From Actinomycetales bacterium UBA1383 (lineage in GTDB: Bacteria; Actinomycetota; Actinomycetes; Actinomycetales; Actinomycetaceae), in assembly GCA_002305415.1 (NCBI GenBank), contig DBQX01000131.1, forward strand, positions 112,391 to 176,390: DNA of 64,000 nt, in the 5' to 3' direction. Positions 34,102-43,826 of the stretch are shown here, in pieces. Within the stretch, counting starts at the first letter, position 1, and every line of letters begins with the position of its first letter. A model generated the notes under the pieces. That model saw nothing but the letters and a program-made list of their open reading frames with translations, did not search any database and had not been told where the DNA came from. Position numbers and translations under genes: made by a program.

Positions 34102-35313
34102 ATGACAACCAGCACTAGGCCGGCGACGCGAGGTGACCTACTTCCCTCCGCCGTCCTCGGCCTGCTCGGCACGCGGGGGCCGACCTCCCGCGCGGAGGTC
34201 GCCCGCATCCTCGCGGTGAGTCCTGCCACCGTGACGCAACTGACCCGTGACCTGATCGCGCGGGGGCTCATCACCGAGCTCGAGACCAGTCCCTCCGAGG
34301 GCGGCAGGCCGGCGCGGCTGCTCGGCCTTGTGCAGGCCGCGGGGGGCGCCCTCGGGGTGAAGGTAGCCGCGACCCACGTCGCGCTCGTGGACGTGGGACT
34401 GGATGGCACAGTCCAGCACAGTTCCACCGCGGAGTTCGACGCGAGTTCCCCCACCGCGCTCGACCACCTGGCTCGGATCCTGAAGGACGCCGTGAGCACG
34501 CACTCCGGCAATCTCCTCGGCGTCGGTGTCGGCGTCCCCGGCGGGGTGGACTCGCAGGCCTCCGGGATCGTGGAGGCTCCCACCCTGGGGTGGACGGACG
34601 CGAGGGTCGGGCCGATCCTGCGTTCCGCCCTCGGAGTCCCCGTCCTCGTCGAGAACGACGTCAACACTCTCGCTGTCGCCGAGCGCCTCTACGGCTCCAT
34701 GCGGAACCACCTCACCTACCTCGTCGTCACCATCGGCCTCGGCGTGGGGTGCGGCATTGTCATCGACGGCTCTGTCTACCGCGGCGCCACCGGCGGTGCT
34801 GGAGAGATCGGCCACATCACCGTGAGCGCGGACGGTCCCGCCTGTGGCTGTGGGGGGAAGGGTTGCCTCGAGGCCCACGTCGGGGAGCACGCCCTGATCG
34901 GGGCCGCCGTGACGCAGGGTGTCATCGCCCCGGGCGAGTCGATCGACGCGCTGCGCGCCGCGGCGGACCAGGGCGACGACGCCGCGCGCGCCATCTACCA
35001 CAACGCCGGCGCCCTGCTCGGCCGGGTGCTCGCCGGGGTGGTCCACACCCTCGATCCGGAGATCGTCGTCTTCTCAGGGGAGGGCATTGCAGCGTGGCCG
35101 CACTGGAGCACCGGTTTCGAGGAATCGTTCCGCGCGCGGCTGATGCCGTCCCGACGCCACGTCCCCTACGCAATCGAGCCGTGGGCTGACGACAAGTGGG
35201 CACTCGGGGCCGCTGCGCTCGTCCTGGCCACCCCGTTCGACGCCGCCGGGGCTGCCGGCGACCAGGGACGCCTCGTCCGGCAGCGCCTCCACGCAGGGGG
35301 TGCACTCTCATGA
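34102..35313 (+). CDS. ROK-family transcriptional repressor
   Basis: A 403-residue ROK regulator: a winged helix (residues 10-70, SRAEVARILAVSPATVTQLTRDL) fused to a sugar-kinase-like domain. The ROK zinc motif is intact as CGCGGKGCLEAH (Cys-x-Cys-x4-Cys), preceded by GEIGHI, and LVENDVNTLAVAE marks the active-site Asp. Members bind a sugar and leave the operator. AAGGGG precedes the ATG. It overlaps the first permease by four bases (ATGA), so the repressor, the ABC importer and the second GH31 enzyme form one operon, and it probably also controls the divergent GH31 gene. Confidence 0.92.
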   Translation: MTTSTRPATRGDLLPSAVLGLLGTRGPTSRAEVARILAVSPATVTQLTRDLIARGLITELETSPSEGGRPARLLGLVQAAGGALGVKVAATHVALVDVGLDGTVQHSSTAEFDASSPTALDHLARILKDAVSTHSGNLLGVGVGVPGGVDSQASGIVEAPTLGWTDARVGPILRSALGVPVLVENDVNTLAVAERLYGSMRNHLTYLVVTIGLGVGCGIVIDGSVYRGATGGAGEIGHITVSADGPACGCGGKGCLEAHVGEHALIGAAVTQGVIAPGESIDALRAAADQGDDAARAIYHNAGALLGRVLAGVVHTLDPEIVVFSGEGIAAWPHWSTGFEESFRARLMPSRRHVPYAIEPWADDKWALGAAALVLATPFDAAGAAGDQGRLVRQRLHAGGALS

Positions 35314-36257
35314 CCGCACTCCAGACACCGGCCACCCTCGCGGTTCCCACGTTGTCCGCGGACGCACCCGCCCGGGTCCCCCGTCCGCGCGGCTCGCGCA
35401 ACGCCGGCTGGGTAGTGTTCTTCCTCCTTCCCAGCGCCGTACCGCTCGTCCTCTTCACGCTCGTCCCGATGGTGGGGTCGATCTGGGTCAGCCTCCACCG
35501 CTGGAACCTCATCTCCCCGATGGAATGGGTGGGCCTGGAAAACTATGCGAAGCTCCTCACCGACCCGGCCACCCGGCGGGTCTTCGGCCACACGGTCTAC
35601 TACATCGTCGGCTACCTGCCTCTCGTGTACGTGGGGGGACTCGGACTGGCCCTCCTGCTCAACCAGTGGTTCCGCGGCCGCTCGTTCTACCGCGCCGCCT
35701 ACTTCCTGCCGGTGATCACGAGCTGGGTGGTCGTGGCGCTCGTCTGGCAGTGGCTGCTCAAGCCCGGCAACGGGCTCGTGAACCAGATCCTTGGCACCTT
35801 CGGTCTCCCCCAGCCCGGATGGTGGACCGACCCAACCTGGGCGATGCCCTCCGTCATCCTCGCGTCCGCGTGGAAGGACCTCGGGTTCGTCATGGTCATC
35901 CTCCTCGCCGGTCTCCAGGCAATCCCCACCGAACTGTACGAGGCCGCCAAGGTCGACGGCGCCGGTGCCTGGCAGCGTTTCCGCTCCATCACGCTCCCCC
36001 TCCTGTCCCCCTCCACCTTCTTCGTGATCGTCATCTCGCTCGTCAACGGCTTCCAGGTGTTCGACCAGGTGTACGTCATGACCGGGGGCGGGCCCGCCGG
36101 CTCCTCCCAGGTGGTGGTCGGCCAGATCTACGACCTGACCTTCCGGTACGGCCGTGCCGGTGAGGCCTCCGCCCTCTCGTGGCTGCTGTTCGCGGTGATC
36201 CTCGCGATCACGGCGATCCAGCTCCGTGGCCAGAAGAAGTGGGTGACCCATGCCTGA
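35310..36257 (+). CDS. Carbohydrate ABC transporter permease (MalF type)
   Basis: One of two membrane subunits of an oligosaccharide importer (CUT1 family), 315 residues with six predicted helices. The EAA coupling loop is ELYEAAKVDGAGAWQRFRSITLPLL, and VYVMTGGGPAGSS is the C-terminal motif usual in MalF-like permeases. A 40-residue polar N-terminus precedes the first helix. It overlaps the ROK gene upstream and the next permease by eight bases. Confidence 0.94.
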   Translation: MTALQTPATLAVPTLSADAPARVPRPRGSRNAGWVVFFLLPSAVPLVLFTLVPMVGSIWVSLHRWNLISPMEWVGLENYAKLLTDPATRRVFGHTVYYIVGYLPLVYVGGLGLALLLNQWFRGRSFYRAAYFLPVITSWVVVALVWQWLLKPGNGLVNQILGTFGLPQPGWWTDPTWAMPSVILASAWKDLGFVMVILLAGLQAIPTELYEAAKVDGAGAWQRFRSITLPLLSPSTFFVIVISLVNGFQVFDQVYVMTGGGPAGSSQVVVGQIYDLTFRYGRAGEASALSWLLFAVILAITAIQLRGQKKWVTHA

Positions 36258-37098
36258 CACGATCCGCACCGTCGGTCCCCGGAGCCGCCGCCCGCTCCGG
36301 CGCGTCGGACTCTACGGGGGCCTGACCCTGGGTGCCGCGCTCATGCTGTTCCCGTTCCTCTGGACGGTCATCACCTCCATCACTCCCGGTGGAACGCTCG
36401 CCGGCGGGCCGTCACTCCTCGTGCGGGATCCCACCCTCGACGCCTACCGCGCCCTGTTCGACGCCATGCCGATGTGGCGCATCGTGGCCAACTCGTTCGG
36501 GATCGCCATCGCCTCGACCGCGCTCCAGGTGATCACCGGATCCATGGCCGCCTACGCCTTCGGCCGGTTGCACTTCCGGGGCAAGAACGTCATCTTCGGG
36601 CTCTACCTCGCGACGCTCATGATCCCGCTGCAGGTCCTCGTGGTGCCCCTCTTCATCGAGATGACCCTCCTCAACCTCCACGACACCTACTTCGCACTCC
36701 TCGCCCCCGCGATGGCCTCGGCCTTCGGCATCTTCCTGCTGAAGCAGGCCGTCGAGGGCGTGCCCCGCGAACTCGACGAGGCCGCGACGATCGACGGCGC
36801 CGGTCACCTCCGCATCTTCGCCACCATCATCCTGCCGCTCGTGCGGCCGGCGCTCGCCACGCTGAGCGTGTTCGCCTTCATGAACAGCTGGAACAGCTTC
36901 CTCTGGCCACTCGTCGTGATCCGCTCCCCCGAGCTGATGACCCTTCCACTCGGGCTGGCAACCCTGCGGGGGCAGTTCACGACTGAGTGGGACGTGGTGA
37001 TGGCCGGTTCAGTCATCTCCATCATCCCCATCGCCATCGTCTATCTCTTCGCCCAACGCCACATCATCACCGGGATGGCAACCAGCGGCCTCAAATAG
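36250..37098 (+). CDS. Carbohydrate ABC transporter permease (MalG type)
   Basis: The second membrane subunit, 282 residues, six helices. The EAA loop ELDEAATIDGAGHLRIFATIILPLV and the late FMNSWNSFLWPLVVI are characteristic of MalG. It starts inside the previous gene (8-base overlap). The gene for the substrate-binding protein follows after 42 bases. No ATPase gene is in the cluster. Confidence 0.94.
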   Translation: MPDTIRTVGPRSRRPLRRVGLYGGLTLGAALMLFPFLWTVITSITPGGTLAGGPSLLVRDPTLDAYRALFDAMPMWRIVANSFGIAIASTALQVITGSMAAYAFGRLHFRGKNVIFGLYLATLMIPLQVLVVPLFIEMTLLNLHDTYFALLAPAMASAFGIFLLKQAVEGVPRELDEAATIDGAGHLRIFATIILPLVRPALATLSVFAFMNSWNSFLWPLVVIRSPELMTLPLGLATLRGQFTTEWDVVMAGSVISIIPIAIVYLFAQRHIITGMATSGLK

Positions 37099-37140
37099 CC
37101 TGCCCTCCCTCCCCTCCCCCCAATGAAAGGATCCTCCACC

Positions 37141-38418
37141 ATGTCGCGCTCCTCACACAGCCGGGCTCTGACCGCCGTCGCGCTCAGCGTCACAGCTGCC
37201 GTCGCGCTCAGCGCCTGCTCCCAGGGCTCCGCAACCCGCTCAGACGGCGGTGGTACGGCTGGCTCCGACCAGGTCACCATCCGCTACGTGAACTTCACCG
37301 CCAACGGCGGCCATGAAGCGGACCTCGACTCAATCGTCACCGCGTTCGAAGCGGAGAACCCGGACGTGAACGTCGAGGTGCAGGTCCTGCCGTATGCCGA
37401 CTACTTCACCGCGCTCCAGACGGCCTTCGCCGGGGGGACGGTGGCTGACGTCGTCGACCTCAACTTCGAGAACTTCGTGACCTATGCGGCCAACGGAGCC
37501 CTCGCGGAACTCACGGATGTCGACCCCACCCTTTACGCCCCCTCACTCCTCGACGCGTTCACCTACGACGGAACGCTCATGGGCGTCCCCCAGCAGTTCT
37601 CGAACGTCGTGCTCATCTACAACAAGTCGTTGTTCGACGATGCCGGACTCGACTACCCAACCTCCGACTGGACGTGGGAGGACGCCCGTGCAGCCGCCGA
37701 GGTGCTCACCGATCGCGACGCAGGCATCTGGGGCGACTATCAGCCCGTCTCGTTCCACGAGTTCTACAAGGCGCTCGCGCAGTCGGGCGGACAGTTCTTC
37801 AACGAGGATGCGACCGAAGCCACCTTCGCGGGCCCGGAAGGCGTCGAGGCGGCCACCTGGCTGGTGGAGAAGTCCGGCACCACCATGCCCACCGAGGCCG
37901 ACGGCGCAGGCACGCCCGACTTCGACACGAACCTGTTCAGGGAAGGCCGACTGGCCATGTGGCACACCGGGATCTGGAACTTCACGCCGCTCGCCGAGAC
38001 CGAAGTGCTGGACTGGGACATCGCGGTCGAGCCCGGCAACACCACCAAGGCGTCAGCGCTGTTCGCCGACGGCGTCGCTGTGGCATCGTCCAGCGACAAT
38101 CGGGAAGCCGCCCAGCGGTTCGTGCAGTTCCTGACCAGTTCCGACGCGGCCGTCGAGACACGGCTTGCCTCGTCCTGGTCCCTTCCGCCAGTGGCGGACA
38201 CCGCCCGCCTCGCCGCGTACCTGGACCAGACGCCTCCGGACAACCGCCAGGCCGTGATCGACTCGCTCGACGCCGTCGTCCTCCCGCCGGTCATCGAGTC
38301 CCAGCAGGAGATGCAGGACATCGTCTCGGAGGAGCTCGGGAACGCTGCCGCAGGCCGTAAGTCCGTGGAGCAGGCTCTCCAGGACGCCCAGGACCGGGTC
38401 AACGCCCTGCTCGGCTGA
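37141..38418 (+). CDS. Carbohydrate ABC transporter substrate-binding lipoprotein
   Basis: The extracellular solute-binding protein (family 1) of the importer, 425 residues, lipid-anchored. The signal peptide SRSSHSRALTAVALSVTAAVALSAC has a lipobox (LSAC). The mature domain begins QVTIRYVNFTANGGHEADLDSIVTAFEAENP, the usual layout, with aromatic sugar-stacking residues in WHTGIWNF. AAAGGA lies 7-8 bases before the ATG chosen; a second ATG at 37123 is in frame but is not preceded by a ribosome-binding site. Confidence 0.93.
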   Translation: MSRSSHSRALTAVALSVTAAVALSACSQGSATRSDGGGTAGSDQVTIRYVNFTANGGHEADLDSIVTAFEAENPDVNVEVQVLPYADYFTALQTAFAGGTVADVVDLNFENFVTYAANGALAELTDVDPTLYAPSLLDAFTYDGTLMGVPQQFSNVVLIYNKSLFDDAGLDYPTSDWTWEDARAAAEVLTDRDAGIWGDYQPVSFHEFYKALAQSGGQFFNEDATEATFAGPEGVEAATWLVEKSGTTMPTEADGAGTPDFDTNLFREGRLAMWHTGIWNFTPLAETEVLDWDIAVEPGNTTKASALFADGVAVASSSDNREAAQRFVQFLTSSDAAVETRLASSWSLPPVADTARLAAYLDQTPPDNRQAVIDSLDAVVLPPVIESQQEMQDIVSEELGNAAAGRKSVEQALQDAQDRVNALLG

Positions 38419-38429
38419 GGATCACCACC

Positions 38430-40688
38430 ATGACCACCCCCACTGGCGTGCGACCGGTGCTCACGCACCGGCCGCACGGCCTCGAACACCCCTACGCCAC
38501 GTCGGCCGACCAGCGCGTCCCCGTGCTCCCCATCGCGGGACAACCGATACGCCTCGGTGTGGTAGCCGCACCGGAGGTCACCGCGGTCACCTGTCGGTGG
38601 GAGGACCTCACCGACGGTTCCGGCGCTGACCTGCCTCTCGTTCCCGCCGCCGCGTCCGCCGCGGACGCCGCCGCCCTCGCGGGCGGGGAGGGCCACCTCG
38701 CCGAGGCGCAGGCCGCCCAGCTCGATGCGGCTGGCGGCTGGAGCGTCACGACTCCGGCCCTCCTGGAGTGGCACCGCTACCGGTACCGCTTCACGGCCGC
38801 CGCCTCGAGCACCCCCTGGTACGACGTCTCGCCCGCCGTGTGGTCCGACGCGGGCGGTGACCTGACCGTGGACGGCCGTCCCGGCCATCCCCGGCTGGTC
38901 CCCGGATCCGTGCGTTGGCTCGTAAGTGCTGACGGCGTGCACAGGGTCCGCTTCGCTCTCCGGTTGACTCCCGGGGAGCATGTGGTGGGATTCGGTGAGC
39001 GCTACGACGCCGTCGACCAACGGGGACGACAACTCGACGCCGTGGTCTTTGAGCAGTACAAGTCCCAGGGCCGCTACGGCCGGACCTACCTTCCGATGCC
39101 GTTCGCCCACGTGGTGGGAGGAGATGGGTGGGGCTTCCACGTGCGGACCTCGCGGCGCACGTGGTTCGACGTGGGAGCGTCGAACCCCGACCAGCTGGTG
39201 ATAGAGGCCGCACTTGGCGGTGCCACGCAGGAACGACTCGACGTGGGCCTGTACGAGGGGACCCCCGAGGAGGTGGTGCGATCCTTCGGCGATGAAGTCG
39301 GCCGCGCCGAGGAACTGCCCTCCTGGGTGTTCCGCCTGTGGGCTTCCGGAAACGAGTGGAACACGCAGGCCTTGGTCATGAACCGCATGGACACCCACCG
39401 TGACCTCGACATCCCCGTCGGGGTGGTGGTGATCGAGGCGTGGAGCGACGAGGAGGGCATCACCATCTTCCGTGATGCCCGCTACGCGGTGAACCCCGAC
39501 GGCGCTCCGCATGCGGCCGGCGACTTCACCTACCCGGCCGATGGCGCCTGGCCAGATCCAGAGGGCATGATCGACGAACTGCATCGGCGCGGAATCCGGG
39601 TGATCCTCTGGCAGATCCCGCTGCAGAAGACCGAGTTCGACCTCCCCGGGGTCCCCGCCGACAGCCAGGTCCTCGCCGACGGCCGCGCCATGGTCCGTGA
39701 CAGGCATGCGATCCTCGAGGCGGATGGCTCTCCTTACCACAACCGGGGCTGGTGGTTCCCGCAGTCACTCATGCCTGACCTCTCCACGCAGCGCACACGC
39801 GACTGGTGGACCGCGAAGCGCCGCTACCTCGTCGCGAGCCTTGGCGTGGACGGATTCAAGACCGATGGGGGTGAGCACGCGTGGGGTCACGACCTTCGCT
39901 ATGCCGACGGGCGACGGGGCGATGAGGCGAACAACCTGAATCCTGTTCACTATGCCCGGGCATTCGGCGACCTGCTCCGGTCCTGCGGCAAAGCTCCTGT
40001 GACGTTCTCCCGCGCCGGATTCACCGGCTCACAGGCGCACGGGATCTTCTGGGCAGGCGACGAGGACTCCACGTGGGAGGCGTTCCGCAGTTCCGTGACG
40101 GCTGGAATCACGGCGTCGGCATGCGGCATCACGTACTGGGGATGGGATCTGGCAGGATTCTCCGGTCCCGTCCCGGACGGCGAGCTCTACATTCGCGCCG
40201 CGGCGGCCGCCACGTTCATGCCGATCATGCAGTACCACTCCGAGTTCAATCACCACCGCACGCCCATCCGCGACCGCACGCCCTGGTGGGTCGCCGAGGC
40301 CAACTCCGACCCGGCGGTGGTGGCCGAGTTCCGGCGCCTTGCACTCCTGCGCGAGCGGCTACTGCCGTATCTCGTGGCTCAGGCGCGGGACGCCGTGAGT
40401 GCGGGACTCCCGCTGATGCGCGGGCTCTTCTTCGCGTGGCCACATGACCGGTCGGCATGGGCGTGGCCCGGCGAGTTCATGCTGGGCCGGGACCTGCTGG
40501 TCCATCCCGTCACCGAGCCGGGCAGGCGGACGTGGCCTACATGGCTCCCCGCCGGCAGCTGGATCGACGTCTGGGACGACACGGCCCACGATGGCGCGAG
40601 CGTGGTCGAGCGGAATGTCCCCCGTGACATCGTCCCGGTGTACTGCCGCAAGGAAGCATGGCCGGGGCTCCGGGGGGTCTTCGCCTAG
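38430..40688 (+). CDS. GH31 glycosidase (alpha-xylosidase/YicI-like)
   Basis: A second family 31 glycosidase, 752 residues, of a different subgroup from the one at 31637. The nucleophile lies in GVDGFKTDGGEHAWG near residue 478, the KTDxGE type typical of alpha-xylosidases and related enzymes, and the acid/base in FWAGDEDSTWEAF near 544. VIEAWSDEEGITIF, WQIPLQK and RGWWFPQ line the barrel. It has no signal peptide, so it cleaves imported sugars. It is the last gene of the ROK-ABC operon. Its TAG stop lies in the same CTAG as the hppA stop on the other strand. Substrate choice (xyloside, isomaltoside or glucoside) is inferred only roughly. Confidence 0.92.
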   Translation: MTTPTGVRPVLTHRPHGLEHPYATSADQRVPVLPIAGQPIRLGVVAAPEVTAVTCRWEDLTDGSGADLPLVPAAASAADAAALAGGEGHLAEAQAAQLDAAGGWSVTTPALLEWHRYRYRFTAAASSTPWYDVSPAVWSDAGGDLTVDGRPGHPRLVPGSVRWLVSADGVHRVRFALRLTPGEHVVGFGERYDAVDQRGRQLDAVVFEQYKSQGRYGRTYLPMPFAHVVGGDGWGFHVRTSRRTWFDVGASNPDQLVIEAALGGATQERLDVGLYEGTPEEVVRSFGDEVGRAEELPSWVFRLWASGNEWNTQALVMNRMDTHRDLDIPVGVVVIEAWSDEEGITIFRDARYAVNPDGAPHAAGDFTYPADGAWPDPEGMIDELHRRGIRVILWQIPLQKTEFDLPGVPADSQVLADGRAMVRDRHAILEADGSPYHNRGWWFPQSLMPDLSTQRTRDWWTAKRRYLVASLGVDGFKTDGGEHAWGHDLRYADGRRGDEANNLNPVHYARAFGDLLRSCGKAPVTFSRAGFTGSQAHGIFWAGDEDSTWEAFRSSVTAGITASACGITYWGWDLAGFSGPVPDGELYIRAAAAATFMPIMQYHSEFNHHRTPIRDRTPWWVAEANSDPAVVAEFRRLALLRERLLPYLVAQARDAVSAGLPLMRGLFFAWPHDRSAWAWPGEFMLGRDLLVHPVTEPGRRTWPTWLPAGSWIDVWDDTAHDGASVVERNVPRDIVPVYCRKEAWPGLRGVFA

Positions 40689-42883
40689 AGGACGCCGTAG
40701 GACAGCGTCACCCCGGCCATGACGATCGCCACGATGCTCATCAGCTTGATCAGGATGTTGAGGCTCGGCCCGGAGGTGTCCTTGAACGGGTCGCCGACCG
40801 TGTCGCCGATCACGGCCGCCCGGTGGGCACGGGAGTTCTTGCCACCGTGGTGGCCTTCCTCGATGTACTTCTTCGCGTTGTCCCACGCGCCACCGGAGTT
40901 GGACAGGAAGATCGCGAGGGCGAACCCGGCTGCGAGGCCCCCCATGAGCAGGCCGATCACGCCCGCGACCCCGAGCAGCAGGCCCACCGCCACGGGAGTC
41001 GCCACGGCGAGCAGCGCGGGCACGACCATCTCGCGCTGGGCGCCGACCGTGGAGATCGCGACGCAACGCTCATAGTCCGGCTGGGAGTGGCCCTGCAGGA
41101 TGCCCGGGTCCTCGCGGAACTGGCGCCGCACCTCCTCGACCATCAGAATCGCCGCCCGGCCCACGGCCTGCACCGTGAGGCCGGAGAAGGTGAACGCGAC
41201 CATCGCGCCCAGCATGAGCCCGATGAGGACCGCCGGGTTCAGGAGCGTGACGTTGAAGTAGTCGATGAAGTCGGTCAGCACCGCCTCTGAGGTGGAGATC
41301 GTGGCTCCGTGGTCGAGTTCCAGCACGGTCTCGCCGGTGCGCACCAGCTCGATTCGGATCACCTCCAGGTAGGAGGCGATCAGGGCGAGCGCGGTGAGCG
41401 CCGCGGAACCGATCGCGAAGCCCTTGCCCGTGGCCGCGGTGGTGTTGCCGAGCGAGTCGAGCGCGTCGGTGCGCGCGCGGACCTCGGCGCCCAGGCCGCT
41501 CATCTCGGCGTTGCCGCCCGCGTTGTCCGCGATCGGCCCGTAGGCGTCGGACGCGAGGGTGATCCCCAGGGTGGAGAGCATGCCGACGGCGGCAATCGCC
41601 ACCCCGTAGAGTCCGAGGTTCATCTGCGAGAGGTCGAACCCGGAGGCGAAGAGGAAGGAGAGCATGGTGCCTGCCGCCACGGCCAGCACCGGAATCGCCG
41701 TGGAGAGCATGCCCACGCCCACGCCCGCGATGACGATGGTCGCCGGGCCGCCCTCGGCCTGCCCGGCGATGTGGCGCGTCGGTGCATAACTGGCGGAGGT
41801 GGAGTACTCGGTAGCGCGCCCCACCACGACGCCCGTCACGAGGCCGGCGACGACGGCGCCCCACATCCCCCACACGTTCGGGACCCCGAGCAGCCACAGC
41901 AGCCCGAGCCCCGCCACGACGATCATCACGCTGCTGGCGTTCACGCCACGCGAGAGCGAGGACAGCAGGTCCTTCTGGCTGGCGCCCTCCCTGGTGCTCA
42001 CGAGGAACACGCCCGCGATGGACAGCAGGATCCCCAGTCCGGCGATGGCCATGGGCGCGACCACGGCCTTGATCTGGATCTCCGGATCGTGGACGAACGC
42101 GGCGGCACCGAGCGCGCTGGCCGCGAGGATCGCACCCACGTAGGACTCGAAGAGGTCCGCCCCCATGCCGGCCACGTCCCCGACGTTGTCGCCCACGTTG
42201 TCGGCGATGACCGCGGGGTTGCGCGGGTCGTCCTCCGGGATGCCGGACTCCACCTTCCCCACGAGGTCGGCGCCGACGTCGGCGGCCTTGGTGAAGATGC
42301 CACCCCCGACCCGGGCGAACATCGCCTGCATCGACGCCCCGACGCCGAAGGTGAGTACCGTCGTCGTGATCAGGACCATCCGGACGCCCTCACCGTCAAT
42401 CCCCTCCGGAATGAGGAGGTTGGCGAGGAGGAACCACAGGGCCACGTTCCCCAGCCCGAGGCCCACCACCACGAGACCCATCACCGCACCACTACGGAAC
42501 GCCACCTTGAGGGCGTTCGGCAGGGACGAGCGGGCCGCGGCGGCCGTCCGGGTGGAGGCACGGGTCGCGGTCTGCATGCCGAAGAACCCCGCGAGCGCCG
42601 AGAACAGGCCGCCCGCCAGGAACGTGAACGGCAACCAGTCGCTCTGGGCGTTCAGCCCCCAGGCGAGCACCGCGAAGATCACGGCGAGGGCCACGAAGGC
42701 CATGCCCATGACCTTGTACTGCTGCCGCAGGTACGCCATCGCGCCCCGCCGGACGTGATCCCCGATCTCGATCATGCGTTCGGTGCCCTGGTCCTTGGCG
42801 ACCATGCCCCGGTAGAACACCAGGGCGAACACCAGTGCCAGCAGCGCCGCCACCGGCGCGATCCAGAAGACGGGCTCGTTCAC
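40685..42883 (-). CDS. hppA: Membrane-bound proton-translocating pyrophosphatase
   Basis: Hydrolyses pyrophosphate and pumps H+ or Na+ across the membrane; 732 residues and about 16 helices. The catalytic loop is AADVGADLVGKVE near 205 with DDPRNPAVIADNVGDNVGD (Asp-rich Mg-PPi site). GNTTAATGKG near 483 has Ala where K+-independent enzymes have Lys, so it should be the K+-dependent type. GTG start at 42883 with GGAG before it. It recovers energy from PPi made in biosynthesis and would pair well with a PPi-using PFK. It converges on the second GH31 gene. Confidence 0.95.
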   Translation of the reverse strand: MNEPVFWIAPVAALLALVFALVFYRGMVAKDQGTERMIEIGDHVRRGAMAYLRQQYKVMGMAFVALAVIFAVLAWGLNAQSDWLPFTFLAGGLFSALAGFFGMQTATRASTRTAAAARSSLPNALKVAFRSGAVMGLVVVGLGLGNVALWFLLANLLIPEGIDGEGVRMVLITTTVLTFGVGASMQAMFARVGGGIFTKAADVGADLVGKVESGIPEDDPRNPAVIADNVGDNVGDVAGMGADLFESYVGAILAASALGAAAFVHDPEIQIKAVVAPMAIAGLGILLSIAGVFLVSTREGASQKDLLSSLSRGVNASSVMIVVAGLGLLWLLGVPNVWGMWGAVVAGLVTGVVVGRATEYSTSASYAPTRHIAGQAEGGPATIVIAGVGVGMLSTAIPVLAVAAGTMLSFLFASGFDLSQMNLGLYGVAIAAVGMLSTLGITLASDAYGPIADNAGGNAEMSGLGAEVRARTDALDSLGNTTAATGKGFAIGSAALTALALIASYLEVIRIELVRTGETVLELDHGATISTSEAVLTDFIDYFNVTLLNPAVLIGLMLGAMVAFTFSGLTVQAVGRAAILMVEEVRRQFREDPGILQGHSQPDYERCVAISTVGAQREMVVPALLAVATPVAVGLLLGVAGVIGLLMGGLAAGFALAIFLSNSGGAWDNAKKYIEEGHHGGKNSRAHRAAVIGDTVGDPFKDTSGPSLNILIKLMSIVAIVMAGVTLSYGVL

Positions 42884-42948
42884 GTTTCACTCCATGTATC
42901 AGGCAGGCAGGGTCGGGGAACGGCGCGCGTGCACCGCCGGAGGCGCCG

Positions 42949-43728
42949 TCACTCCAGCGCCATCACCTGTGCGGACCGCCACCAGCTCCGGTGCTGGTTC
43001 TCCAGCTCGTCACGGCTCGGGAAGCGGTAGAAGGCGAAGTCATCCTGGTCGCCTACGTAGAAGCCGCCCTCGACCATGCGGTAGAGGACCCCCTCCTTGA
43101 CCTGCTTCAGCACGAGCTTCGCCGCCTTGGTCTCGTTGCGGGACATCTCGTAGAGCACGTCCCGGAGGTGGGCCAGGTTGGAGTACGGCAGGTCGTGGGC
43201 CGCGCCCCGCAACGGATCGGTCGCGAGTTCGCCGAGCTGCAGCTCGGAGAACACGAGCCGGGGCACGTGGATGGGGTTGGTGGGGTCGGTGAGCGCGCGG
43301 CACAGCTCCAGGGGTGCGAGGCGGCTGGCGACCATCGGGGTGACCGGGCAGAACTCCTGGTACAGGTGCAGCCGCCGGGACTGCTCGGGAACGTACTCGG
43401 CCCGGTCGAGGCCGAGGGTCCGGCCGTCGCTCGTGACCAGATAGAGCCGCCCGAGCGCGGACACCGGGATCCGGGCCAGCACCTGGTGGATCGACAGGTA
43501 GACCGAACGCTTGGGGGCACCGTTGGGCTGGATCACGAGCCGCTCGTCGAGCAGCTCGAACGGGAACTCATCAGAGCGGAACCCCGGGTCGAGCTCGAAG
43601 AAGATCGCCTCACCCTTGACGTGGGCCTGCATGCCGACGGCGTAGTAGCTACCGAAGGCCTCCGGGCCCAGCATCGAGGCGATCAGCGCCTCGGGGATGA
43701 GGGACAGGTACAGGTGTGTCTCAGCCAT
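42949..43728 (-). CDS. Conserved hypothetical protein
   Basis: A 259-residue soluble protein I do not recognise. It begins AETHLYLSLIPEALIASMLGPEAFGSYYAVG and contains FFELDPGF, a repeated LxLxRx pattern and aromatic clusters in FAFYRFPS and SWWRSAQ. A single Cys pair (EFCPVTP, LELCRAL) is visible; there is no signal peptide or membrane segment. A TANNNT box lies about 50 bases ahead. It lies upstream of hppA on the same strand with 65 bases between, so it may share its transcript, but a role cannot be stated. Confidence 0.7.
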   Translation of the reverse strand: MAETHLYLSLIPEALIASMLGPEAFGSYYAVGMQAHVKGEAIFFELDPGFRSDEFPFELLDERLVIQPNGAPKRSVYLSIHQVLARIPVSALGRLYLVTSDGRTLGLDRAEYVPEQSRRLHLYQEFCPVTPMVASRLAPLELCRALTDPTNPIHVPRLVFSELQLGELATDPLRGAAHDLPYSNLAHLRDVLYEMSRNETKAAKLVLKQVKEGVLYRMVEGGFYVGDQDDFAFYRFPSRDELENQHRSWWRSAQVMALE

Positions 43729-43782
43729 GTCTCGCCTCTGTCTCTCCCGGCCGGAAAACCACGTCGGATCCAGCGCGTGGCC

Positions 43783-43788
43783 AGTCTA
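43783..43788 (-). promoter_or_regulatory. Candidate -10 box
   Basis: TAGACT (minus strand, TANNNT) 54 bases before the start at 43728, in the 98-base gap below rnz. Confidence 0.35.
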
Positions 43789-43826
43789 ACGGAACACCTG
43801 GGGCCCGGATCCCGGCCGTCCACCGG

